Source: Conexibacteraceae bacterium
GTDB lineage: Bacteria > Actinomycetota > Thermoleophilia > Solirubrobacterales > Solirubrobacteraceae
Assembly: GCA_009785395.1 (NCBI GenBank)
Contig: WQWK01000069.1
Coordinates: 1 to 8,948 of the forward strand
Reading direction: 5' to 3'
Length of the DNA stretch: 8,948 nt
Position numbers and translations under genes: made by a program. The notes beneath the pieces are model-generated. The model worked only from the letters and a program-made list of their open reading frames with translations. It was not told the DNA's origin and did not search any database. Below, piece by piece: positions 1 to 6,287 of the stretch. How positions within the stretch are numbered: the stretch's first letter is position 1; every line of letters begins with the position of its first letter.

Positions 1-624
1 GAAGTTGTTGAGCGCTGCGTCGATCCGCTCGGCCGGATAGACCTTGCCGGCCCGCAGGCGTCCGAGCAGCTCCTCCGGCGTCAGGTCGACGACGACGATC
101 TCATCAGCGCGGGCGAGCAGCGAGTCCGGGATCGTCTCGCGCACGCGGACCCCGCTGAGCTCCGCGACCTGGTCGTTGAGCGACTCCAGGTGCTGGACGT
201 TCATCGTCGAGAGGACGTCGATGCCGGCCGTGAGCACGTCCTCCACGTCCTCGTAGCGCTTGGCGTGCTCGAGCCCGGGCGCGTTGGTGTGCGCGAGCTC
301 GTCGATCAGGCAGACGTCGGGCGCGCGGCGCAGGATCCCCGGGAGGTCCATCTCCTCCAGGAGCGTTCCGCGATAGTCGACCTGGCGGCGCGGGAGCAGC
401 TCGAGACCCTCCGCCATGCGCGCCGTGTCGGCGCGGCGGTGGGTTTCGAGCAGGCCGATCACGACGTCTCGCCCGGCCTCCTTCTCGGCATGGCCCTCCT
501 GCAGCATGCGGTACGTCTTGCCGACGCCCGCGGCCATGCCGATCACCACTCGGAGGCGGCCTCGCGGCTGCTCTCCGACTGACGAGGAAGCCCGTTCAGG
601 CTCGGTTGCGTCCGCCGAGCTCAC
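1..624 (-). CDS. kdpD: KdpD N-terminal sensor domain protein (C-terminal part outside window)
   Basis: This is the first 208 residues of a KdpD-type protein, still open at the window edge. The KdpD sensor domain covers about residues 21-208. It has a Walker A loop GMAAGVGKT (29-37), a Walker B-like segment with LIDELAHTN (106-114), and conserved [17 protein letters not shown] (134-150) and KVYP (194-197). In the family this cytoplasmic domain binds ATP and modulates the kinase; a universal-stress-protein domain usually follows. The chosen start is the GTG at 624-622, whose GTGA overlaps the kdpB stop. An in-frame TAA lies 12 bases further upstream, and the alternative GTG codons at residues 26-27 would remove the beginning of the conserved region. 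A separate histidine kinase with the KdpD membrane and catalytic half lies upstream of the operon, so this protein may be a stand-alone sensor half. Whether it also carries its own kinase domain cannot be seen. The family call is secure; the short form is inferred. Confidence 0.93.
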   Translation of the reverse strand, partial: MSSADATEPERASSSVGEQPRGRLRVVIGMAAGVGKTYRMLQEGHAEKEAGRDVVIGLLETHRRADTARMAEGLELLPRRQVDYRGTLLEEMDLPGILRRAPDVCLIDELAHTNAPGLEHAKRYEDVEDVLTAGIDVLSTMNVQHLESLNDQVAELSGVRVRETIPDSLLARADEIVVVDLTPEELLGRLRAGKVYPAERIDAALNNF

Positions 625-2732
625 GCACCCAGGATGTTATGGACGATAAGGTCGATCAGCTTGATCCCGATGAACGGCGCGATCAGGCCGCCGAGCCCGT
701 AGATCCAGAGGTTGCGGCGCAGCAGCGCGCTCGCACCGATGGGCCGGTACGACACGCCCTTCAGCGAGATCGGGATCAGCAACGGGATCACGATCGCGTT
801 GAAGATGATGGCCGAGATCACCGCCGAGTGCTGGGTCCCAAGATTCATGATGTTCAGCACGTGCAGCGGCCCCTTCCCACCCTTGGTGGTGGCGTAGGTC
901 GCGACGAAGATCGCCGGCAGGATCGCGAAATACTTCGCGACGTCGTTGGCGATGCTGAACGTCGTCAGCGCGCCGCGGGTGATCAGCAGCTGCTTGCCGA
1001 CCTCGACGATCTCGATGAGCTTCGTCGGGTTGGAGTCGAGGTCGACCATGTTGCCGGCCTCACGCGCGGCCTGGGTACCGGTGTTCATCGCCACGCCGAC
1101 GTCCGCCTGCGCGAGCGCCGGGGCGTCGTTGGTGCCGTCTCCGGTCATCGCGACCATCCGGCCCTCGGCCTGCTGCTCCTTGATCAGCTCGAGCTTCTTC
1201 TCGGGCGTGGCCTCGGCGAGGAAGTCGTCGACCCCGGCCTCCTCCGCGATCTTCTTGGCGGTCAGGCGGTTGTCGCCGGTGATCATGATCGTGCGGATGC
1301 CCATCGCCCGCAGCTGCTCGAAGCGCTGGGCCATCCCCTCCTTCACGGTGTCCTTGAGGTAGATCACGCCCAGCACCTGGTTGTTGCGCGCGACCGCCAG
1401 CGGCGTGCCGCCCTCGGCGGCGATGCGATCGAGCGCCGGGCGCAGCTCGGCCGGTGGCCGGCCGCCCTCGTCCTCAACCATCTTGATGACCGCGTCGCCG
1501 GCGCCCTTGCGCAGCCGCTGGCCGTCCATGTCCACACCGCTCATCCGCGTCTGTGCGGTGAACGGCACGAACTCGGCGTGCAGCTGCGCCATGTCGTGCT
1601 CGCGGATCCCGTACTGCTTGGCGAGGACCACGATCGAGCGGCCCTCCGGGGTCTCGTCGGCGAGCGACGAGAGCTGGGCGACCTCGGCGAGCTCCGCCTC
1701 GGTGACGCCCGGCATCGGCACGAACTCGGACGCGAGCCGGTTGCCGATCGTGATCGTGCCGGTCTTGTCCAGCAGGAGCACGTCGACATCGCCCGAGGCC
1801 TCGACCGCGCGTCCGGACAGCGCCAGCACGTTGCGGCGCACGAGGCGGTCCATGCCGGCGATGCCGATCGCTGAGAGCAGTGCGCCGATCGTGGTCGGGA
1901 TCAGCGCCACCAGCAGGCTGATCAGCGTCGTCTCCGAGATCGTCGTGCCCGCGAACAGGCCGAACGGCCGCAGCGTCGCGACGACGATCATGAAGATCAG
2001 CGTCAGGCCCGCGAGCAGGATGTTCAGCGCGATCTCGTTGGGAGTCTTACGCCGCGCGGCGCCCTCGACCAGCGCGATCATGCGGTCCAGGAACGAGTGG
2101 CCGGGCTCCTGCGTGATCTCGACGACGATGCGGTCTGAGAGGACCCGCGTGCCACCGGTGACCGCGCTGCGGTCGCCGCCGGACTCGCGGATCACCGGTG
2201 CCGATTCGCCCGTGATCGCGGACTCGTCCACCGATGCGATGCCCTCGGTGACGGTGCCGTCGCCGGGGATCAGCTCGCCGGCGACGACGACGACGCGGTC
2301 ACCGCGGCCGAGTTCCTCTGCCCGGCGAGTCGAGCCGTCCTCCATCGTCGCGACGGTCTGCTGGCGCATCGAGCGCAGCGTGTCGGCCTGGGCGCGCCCG
2401 CGCCCCTCGGCGAAGGCCTCGGCCATGTTCGCGAACACGACCGTCAGCCACAGCCAGATCGCGATCGTGAACGTGTACCAGGCGGGGTCGTTGCCACCCA
2501 GCGCCTTGCCGCCGAAGACCTGGATCAGCCATGTCACGGTGGTGATCAGGGCGCCGATCTCGACGACGAACATGACCGGGTTGCGGATCTGGACGCGCGG
2601 GTCCAGCTTGATCAGGCTGTCGATCAGCGCGCGCCTGGCGATGTCGCCGCGGAACAGCGACACCCCCTGACGCTGTGACCCACCCGGAGTCGGTGCGGCC
2701 GGAGCCGGTACGGCGGGGTTGCTTGTGCTCAT
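621..2732 (-). CDS. kdpB: K+-transporting P-type ATPase, ATP-binding subunit KdpB
   Basis: This is the catalytic subunit of the Kdp pump, a P-type ATPase of 703 residues (E. coli KdpB is 682). It energises K+ import through KdpA at the inner membrane. An N-terminal Pro/Ala-rich tail (1-24) is followed by membrane segments near 55-75 and 85-105. The actuator-domain TGES motif is at 174-177; its serine matches the one whose phosphorylation inhibits the E. coli pump. Further segments lie at about 236-256 and 268-294, with IPTTIG at 278-283. The phosphorylated aspartate is D322 in DKTGT. The nucleotide domain includes KGAGDA (409-414), and the hinge has TGDGTNDAP (530-538). Segment 5 has D597 and K600 in [10 protein letters not shown], the charged pair implicated in coupling to KdpA, and the last segments are at 637-700. 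The start is an ATG 21 bases after kdpC, with only a weak AGAGA-like ribosome site. It ends in a 4-base GTGA overlap with kdpD. Unusually, kdpC precedes rather than follows it. Confidence 0.98.
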   Translation of the reverse strand: MSTSNPAVPAPAAPTPGGSQRQGVSLFRGDIARRALIDSLIKLDPRVQIRNPVMFVVEIGALITTVTWLIQVFGGKALGGNDPAWYTFTIAIWLWLTVVFANMAEAFAEGRGRAQADTLRSMRQQTVATMEDGSTRRAEELGRGDRVVVVAGELIPGDGTVTEGIASVDESAITGESAPVIRESGGDRSAVTGGTRVLSDRIVVEITQEPGHSFLDRMIALVEGAARRKTPNEIALNILLAGLTLIFMIVVATLRPFGLFAGTTISETTLISLLVALIPTTIGALLSAIGIAGMDRLVRRNVLALSGRAVEASGDVDVLLLDKTGTITIGNRLASEFVPMPGVTEAELAEVAQLSSLADETPEGRSIVVLAKQYGIREHDMAQLHAEFVPFTAQTRMSGVDMDGQRLRKGAGDAVIKMVEDEGGRPPAELRPALDRIAAEGGTPLAVARNNQVLGVIYLKDTVKEGMAQRFEQLRAMGIRTIMITGDNRLTAKKIAEEAGVDDFLAEATPEKKLELIKEQQAEGRMVAMTGDGTNDAPALAQADVGVAMNTGTQAAREAGNMVDLDSNPTKLIEIVEVGKQLLITRGALTTFSIANDVAKYFAILPAIFVATYATTKGGKGPLHVLNIMNLGTQHSAVISAIIFNAIVIPLLIPISLKGVSYRPIGASALLRRNLWIYGLGGLIAPFIGIKLIDLIVHNILGA

Positions 2733-2753
2733 GGCAGTTCTCTGTCCCTTCGA

Positions 2754-3404
2754 TCAGAGGCGGTTGAGCGCCAGGTTCACTTCGAGCACGTTGACGCCGG
2801 GCTCGCCGGAGAAGCCGAGGCCCCGTCCGGAGGTGTATTTGTCGATCAGTGCCACAACCTTCGCGCGTGGCAGGTGCCGCAGCGCCGCGATCCGGTAGGA
2901 CTGGATGTCAGCGTTGCGGACGGAGATTTGCGGGTCGATCCCCGAAGCGGACGTGTTCGCGGCGTCAACCGGAACCTTGGCCGCGGTCAGCCCGCCGGGG
3001 TAGTACTTGCCGTTGAGCGTGATGTAAGCCTTGATGTTGGCGACGATCGCGGCCTTGGTGATGGTGCTGTTCGGTCCGTAGTTGGCGAACGTCGTGGCGG
3101 CCGCGTTGTACGCCGGGGTGGTGCCCGAGGGCCGGCCCTGGAGGTACATCGGGTCGATCACGGTCACCGGCACGCCCTTCTCCAGTTCCGGCTTGCCGTT
3201 CTTGATGACCGGCAGGCTGAAGTTCTGGCCGATGATCTTGGAGCCGACGAGCCTGCCGTCGACGTAGACCTTCTGCCCGTTGGCGTTGCCCGGGAACGCG
3301 ACCTGGCTGATGCCGGTGATCACGAGCGGATAGAGCACGCCCAGGAACACGATCAGTCCGAGGACCGCGAGTATCGAGGTCACGACGTCCTTGCGAATTG
3401 CCAT
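2754..3404 (-). CDS. kdpC: K+-transporting ATPase subunit KdpC
   Basis: This is the small single-span subunit of the Kdp complex (216 residues; E. coli KdpC is about 190). It is anchored in the inner membrane next to KdpA and is thought to help KdpB hold ATP. One membrane segment lies at about 10-35, followed by the family start block YPLVITGISQVAFPGNANG. Other conserved blocks in the extracytoplasmic domain are GSKIIGQNF, YLQGRPS, NYGPNS, VPVDAANTSASGIDPQIS and, near the C-terminus, VNVLEVNLAL. The ATG at 3404 has a good ribosome site (AGGGG) that overlaps the kdpA stop TAG, 12 bases upstream, so translation is probably coupled to kdpA. Compared with typical KdpC, the segment between YLQGRPS and VPVD is somewhat longer. 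Placement between kdpA and kdpB is the unusual feature; the protein itself looks intact. Confidence 0.97.
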   Translation of the reverse strand: MAIRKDVVTSILAVLGLIVFLGVLYPLVITGISQVAFPGNANGQKVYVDGRLVGSKIIGQNFSLPVIKNGKPELEKGVPVTVIDPMYLQGRPSGTTPAYNAAATTFANYGPNSTITKAAIVANIKAYITLNGKYYPGGLTAAKVPVDAANTSASGIDPQISVRNADIQSYRIAALRHLPRAKVVALIDKYTSGRGLGFSGEPGVNVLEVNLALNRL

Positions 3405-3416
3405 TTCAGTAGTCCC

Positions 3417-5210
3417 CTAGTAGAGGTGTCCGGTCAGGCCCTGGACGATCGGTCCGAGCAGCAGGGCGGGGAAGAACGTGAGCGCGCCGACGAGGACGAT
3501 CACGCCGATCAGCAAGACAACGAACGTGCCGTTGTCGGTCCGCATCGTTCCGAGGCCGGCCGGGCTCACGCGTTTGCTCACCAGGGCGCCGGCGACGGCG
3601 AGCGCGAACAGAATCGGGGCGTACCGTGCGAACAGCATGGTGAAGCCGCCGAGCAGGTTCGCGAACGTGATCCCGTGCGAGCCGAGGTTGCCGGCATTGG
3701 GCTGGACGAATCCGCCGTATCCGGCGAACGCCGAGCCGTTGTTGTTGGCCTGGCTCAGATAGGCGTAGAGCGTCTCGCTGAAACCCTGTGGCCCCCCGGC
3801 GGCGTTCGTCGAGATCGATTGTCGGCCGGCGCTCGACGCGGTGGCCAGCGCGGTCGAGAACAGCGCCGCGAGCGGCGTTATCAGGATGCCGAGGGCGACC
3901 AGCTTGATCTCCCTGGCCTCGATCTTCTTGCCGATGTACTCCGGCGTGCGGCCGACCATCAGGCCACCGATGAACACGGCGAGCAGGACATACAGAAGGA
4001 TCGAGTAGAGGCCCGTGCCGACGCCACCGAAGATCACCTCAGAAGCGCTCAGGTTGGCGAACGGGACGGCGCCGCCGATGCCGGTGAACGATTCGATTGC
4101 GCTGTTGACGGCGCCACAGGATGTGACCGTCGTGACGACGTCGAACAGGGCCGAGCCGGCGATGCCGAACCGCTGCTCCTTGCCCTCCATGTTTCCACCG
4201 CTCGAGCCGGCGACGACGCCGGTGTGCAGGCCGGCCGCGTGCTGCGCGGGCGAGCCGTGTGCCTCGGCGATGTAGCACACGATCGCGGCGCCGAGGAACA
4301 TCACCATCATCGTTCCGTAGATCGCGTACCCCTGGCGGCGGTTGCCGGCCATGCGGCCGTAGGCGAACACCAGTGCCGCGGGGATGATCAACACCGTCAG
4401 CATCTCGACGAAGTTGGTGAACCCCGTCGGGTTCTCGAACGGGTGCGCCGAGTTGGTGTTGAAGAAACCGCCGCCGTTGGTGCCGAGCAGCTTGATCGCC
4501 TCCTGCGAGGCGACCGGCCCCATCGCGATCGTCTGCCCGAGGTGGGTGATCCCGGTGAAGCTCAGGTAGTGCGAGAAGTTCTGGATCGAGCCCTGCCAGA
4601 CGAGGACCAGCGCGACGATGAAGGAGATCGGAAGCAGGACGTAGAGCACCGTGCGGATCAGGTCCTGCCAGAAGTTGCCGAGGTGCCCCGCATCCGCGGA
4701 GTCGTGGTCGCTGACGCGCTTGACGATCCCGCGGATCAGTGCCACGGCGACGGCGATGCCGACGGCCGCTGAGAGGAAGTTCTGGACGGTGAGCCCAGCC
4801 ATCTGGCTGAAGTAGGTCATCGTCGTCTCACCGCCGTAGTACTGCCAGTTCGTGTTGGTGAGGAACGACGAGACCGTGTTGAAGGTGACGTTCCATGGCG
4901 CCGAGTGGAAGCCCATCGGGTTCAGCCCGGTGAAACTCCACAGCCCCTGGGTGCGCAGGATGATGTACAGCGCGATCCAGCCGACGAGCGAGAAGATGAT
5001 CAGGCTCTTGGCGTACTGCTTCCAGTCCTGCCCGCGACGCGGATCGACATGGAAGGCGCGGTAGAAGAAGCGCTCGGGATAGCGCATGACCGGATCGAGG
5101 AACGTGCGCTCACCGGTGTAGACCGCGGCCATGTAGCGGCCGAGCGGCAGCGCCAGCACCGTGAGGATGGTGGCGAAGCCGAAGATCGTGACCCAACCGG
5201 AGACGGTCAC
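3417..5210 (-). CDS. kdpA: K+-transporting ATPase, K+-channel-like subunit KdpA
   Basis: This is the K+-binding and translocating subunit, a polytopic membrane protein of the K+ transporter superfamily with four selectivity-filter loops (597 residues; E. coli KdpA is 557). All four loops are visible. They are near TVSSFLTNTNWQYYGGE (112-128), GTNGGGFFNTNSAHPFENP (243-261), TSCGAVNS (363-370) and ANNNGSAFAGY (488-498). About ten hydrophobic segments are evident, beginning at 5-30 and ending at 563-588. Other family blocks are VGRTPEYIGKKIEAREIK (419-436) and the loop GMEGKEQRFGI-like region (340-350). The start is a GTG immediately after the kdpF stop TAA, with no gap; the ribosome site GGAGAGG lies within the end of kdpF, six bases before the GTG. 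An internal start would cut the first membrane segment. The product should assemble with KdpB, KdpC and KdpF encoded on either side. Confidence 0.98.
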   Translation of the reverse strand: MTVSGWVTIFGFATILTVLALPLGRYMAAVYTGERTFLDPVMRYPERFFYRAFHVDPRRGQDWKQYAKSLIIFSLVGWIALYIILRTQGLWSFTGLNPMGFHSAPWNVTFNTVSSFLTNTNWQYYGGETTMTYFSQMAGLTVQNFLSAAVGIAVAVALIRGIVKRVSDHDSADAGHLGNFWQDLIRTVLYVLLPISFIVALVLVWQGSIQNFSHYLSFTGITHLGQTIAMGPVASQEAIKLLGTNGGGFFNTNSAHPFENPTGFTNFVEMLTVLIIPAALVFAYGRMAGNRRQGYAIYGTMMVMFLGAAIVCYIAEAHGSPAQHAAGLHTGVVAGSSGGNMEGKEQRFGIAGSALFDVVTTVTSCGAVNSAIESFTGIGGAVPFANLSASEVIFGGVGTGLYSILLYVLLAVFIGGLMVGRTPEYIGKKIEAREIKLVALGILITPLAALFSTALATASSAGRQSISTNAAGGPQGFSETLYAYLSQANNNGSAFAGYGGFVQPNAGNLGSHGITFANLLGGFTMLFARYAPILFALAVAGALVSKRVSPAGLGTMRTDNGTFVVLLIGVIVLVGALTFFPALLLGPIVQGLTGHLY

Positions 5211-5315
5211 TTAAAACCTCTCCCCGCGCAGCAGGGCGTACAGCAGATAGGCGCAGACCAGGACCGTTGCGACGAGCCCGAAAATGTCGGCGCCGCTGAT
5301 TGCGGCGATCTCCAT
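5211..5315 (-). CDS. kdpF: K+-transporting ATPase small subunit KdpF
   Basis: This 34-residue peptide has one hydrophobic membrane span at about 11-28 and the ending AYLLYALLRGERF. That ending is the KdpF signature: a single helix followed by a basic Y-L-L-Y-A-L-L-R-x-E-R-F tail. In E. coli, KdpF binds the KdpA side of the pump and stabilises the complex. The ATG at 5315 follows an AAGG ribosome site inside the end of the preceding microprotein gene, with one base between that gene's stop and this start. The TAA stop directly abuts the kdpA GTG. The length is slightly above the E. coli form (29 residues) because of the N-terminal extension MEIAAISGAD. Position and sequence make the assignment firm despite the size. 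Confidence 0.92.
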   Translation of the reverse strand: MEIAAISGADIFGLVATVLVCAYLLYALLRGERF

Positions 5316-5316
5316 G

Positions 5317-5397
5317 TCAGACCTTGTCGATCGCGGCGATCAGCGCGTAGAGGATCGCGAACATCGCGATCCCGAGAACAATGGCTAGTGCATCCAT
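5317..5397 (-). CDS. 26-residue membrane microprotein upstream of kdpF
   Basis: This is a short ORF of 26 codons that starts MDALAIVLGIAM and ends in YALIAAIDKV. Almost all of it is one hydrophobic helix (about residues 3-23), followed by a short charged end (D24, K25). It sits one base upstream of kdpF and supplies kdpF's ribosome site, so the two are probably translated together. It is not KdpF: it lacks the LLR..ERF tail, and a proper KdpF follows. GGAG lies only one base from the ATG, an unusually tight spacing, so the start is uncertain. I do not know a named family; it may be a second accessory helix of the pump, or a leader that sets kdpF-kdpA translation. Evidence for coding is its position, the clean membrane-helix composition and the tight junctions. 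Confidence 0.6.
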   Translation of the reverse strand: MDALAIVLGIAMFAILYALIAAIDKV

Positions 5398-5424
5398 GCT
5401 CCAGATGGTCGGTCGCGGAGCGTG

Positions 5425-5441
5425 CGTAAGCCATACATAAG
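5425..5441 (-). promoter_or_regulatory. Possible KdpE-binding direct repeat
   Basis: On the coding (minus) strand two similar hexamers, CTTATG and CTTACG, are separated by exactly five bases, giving an 11-base period. OmpR-type regulators bind direct repeats with this period, and the E. coli KdpE site is of the form TTTATA-N5-TTTACA, which this resembles in both sequence and spacing. It lies 28 bases before the microprotein start. The position is awkward: it would fall at or just after the transcription start if the promoter proposed at 5451-5479 is right. The call is therefore weak and rests on pattern only. Confidence 0.3.
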
Positions 5442-5450
5442 GCGTCGCTC

Positions 5451-5479
5451 CGTATACAGGTTCTGTGAAGACCTGACGA
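5451..5479 (-). promoter_or_regulatory. Weak candidate promoter for the kdpFACB operon
   Basis: On the minus strand a TATACG box (5456-5451) lies 17 bases after TCGTCA (5479-5474). Each matches four of six bases of the -10 and -35 consensus. It lies in the gap between kdpE and the pump genes, after the candidate terminator, and would give a leader of roughly 45 bases. No other pair with correct spacing was found. Kdp promoters are usually weak and activator-dependent, which fits a poor match but does not prove it. Confidence 0.25.
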
Positions 5480-5510
5480 GCGGCTGGGCGCGGCTGGGAA
5501 GCGCGCTTCG

Positions 5511-5536
5511 AAAGGCACGTACCGGGCGTACTTGCC
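5511..5536 (-). terminator. Candidate terminator after kdpE
   Basis: Thirty-six bases after the kdpE stop the minus strand can form a 9-pair stem (GGCAAGTAC with GTACGTGCC, one A-G mismatch) around the 5-base loop GCCCG, followed directly by three T. A perfect 12-base palindrome, GAAGCGCGCTTC (5498-5509), follows almost immediately. The T run is short, so termination may be partial. If real, it separates the kinase/kdpE transcript from the pump operon. Confidence 0.35.
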
Positions 5537-5572
5537 GGCGAAGCGCGCGCACCCAGGCGCGTCCAGACGCCG

Positions 5573-6253
5573 TCAGGCCGCGAAGCGGTAGCCCACGCGG
5601 GGGTCAGTCTTCACGTAGTGCGGCCCGTCGGCCGGCTCGATCTTGCGCCGCAGGTTGGCGACGTGTCCGCGCAGCACCTGCGTGTCGTCGCTGTAGCCAT
5701 GACCCCAGACGGAGGTGAGCAGCTCGCGGTAGGTGACGAGCCGGCCGCGGTTGGTCGCAAGCACGCGCAGCAGGTCGAACTCGGTCGGCGTGAGGTGCAC
5801 CTCGGCACCGTCGCGGCGCACGACCCTGGCCGCAAGGTCGACCTCCAGGCCGTCGGCCCGGATCACGGCGTCCTCGGGCTCCGATCCAGAGCGGCGCAGA
5901 ACGGCCTGAAGTCGTGCGATCAGCTCGCGCGGGCTGAACGGCTTGGTGACGTAGTCGTCGGCGCCGACCGCGAGCGCGCGCACCTTCACGTCCTCCTCGC
6001 CGACGGCTGAGAGCACGATGATCGGCATCTTGCTCCACTCGCGCAGCCGCCGGCAGATCTCGACGCCGTCCATGTCCGGCAGCACGAGATCAAGGATCGC
6101 GGCGTCCGGGTTGTGGACCGCGGCGAGGTCGAGCGCCTGCTCGCCGTTGTCGGCCGGCAGCGCCTCGTAGCCCGCGTCACGGAGGATCACGCGCAGCGCT
6201 CTGAGGATCTGGGACTCGTCATCGCAGACGAGCACGACCGGTTTCTCGCTCAA
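5573..6253 (-). CDS. kdpE: Response regulator KdpE, OmpR family
   Basis: This is a two-domain transcription factor of 226 residues, the usual KdpE length. The receiver domain (about 5-120) has the acidic pair D11-D12, the phosphorylated D55 in ILDLVLPDMDG, the switch S82 and K104 in TKPFSPREL. The winged-helix DNA-binding domain (about 129-226) has LTPTEFDLLRVL, the GHGYSDDTQVLRGHVANLRRKI recognition region (given here by its ends, 184-205) and the C-terminal GYRF. It should be phosphorylated by the adjacent kinase and activate the pump operon. The start is TTG at 6253, with GAGG seven bases upstream and an in-frame TGA nine bases upstream; the next in-frame GTG (residue 7) would truncate the first strand of the receiver. 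The start lies in the innermost copy of a 17-base tandem repeat that also holds two mini-ORFs, which suggests coupled translation from the kinase gene. Confidence 0.96.
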   Translation of the reverse strand: MSEKPVVLVCDDESQILRALRVILRDAGYEALPADNGEQALDLAAVHNPDAAILDLVLPDMDGVEICRRLREWSKMPIIVLSAVGEEDVKVRALAVGADDYVTKPFSPRELIARLQAVLRRSGSEPEDAVIRADGLEVDLAARVVRRDGAEVHLTPTEFDLLRVLATNRGRLVTYRELLTSVWGHGYSDDTQVLRGHVANLRRKIEPADGPHYVKTDPRVGYRFAA

Positions 6254-6286
6254 CCCCGCACCTCACTCAACCCCGCACCTCGCTCA
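6245..6286 (-). repeat. 17-base tandem repeat spanning the kdpE start
   Basis: Two full units and a partial third are present. On the plus strand they are CTCGCTCAACCCCGCAC (6245-6261), the same with one change CTCACTCAACCCCGCAC (6262-6278), and CTCGCTCA (6279-6286). On the coding strand each unit contains a GAGG ribosome site and a start-like triplet followed by AGC/AGT-GAG, so the translation initiation signal of kdpE is repeated. The partial unit contains the stop codon of the kinase gene. The 17-base period changes the reading frame with each unit. Confidence 0.9.
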
Positions 6287-6287
6287 C
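6250..6287 (-). other. Two overlapping 6-codon mini-ORFs before kdpE
   Basis: On the minus strand GTG at 6287 opens a 6-codon ORF reading MSEVRG and stopping at TGA 6269-6267. That stop overlaps a TTG at 6270, which opens a second ORF with the identical peptide MSEVRG, stopping at TGA 6252-6250. That stop in turn overlaps the kdpE TTG at 6253. The first GTG also overlaps the kinase stop TGA (6286-6284). So four reading frames are linked by four-base GTGA or TTGA overlaps. The geometry is seen directly; that ribosomes use it is inference. KdpE itself begins MSEK, so the mini-ORFs look like duplicated kdpE starts. Confidence 0.45.

Noticed and set aside
606..4772. Long plus-strand ORFs (606-1874, 1381-2670, 2874-4772)
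   Set aside because: They are antisense to kdpB, kdpC and kdpA, rich in Arg/Asp/Ala or Ser/Arg low-complexity sequence, and have no recognisable domain. They are the usual shadows of GC-rich genes.
5480..5499. Two tandem copies of GCGGCTGGGC/A
   Set aside because: A 10-base GC-rich repeat occurring only twice is easily expected by chance in this composition, and it has no clear role.
5207..5518. Minus-strand 103-residue ORF over the kdpF region
   Set aside because: It is out of frame with kdpF and the microprotein, has no hydrophobic helix and covers an obvious intergenic region.
5399..5572. Possible c-di-AMP or other riboswitch upstream of the pump genes
   Set aside because: No conserved riboswitch core was recognisable, and the space left after the terminator-like hairpins is short.
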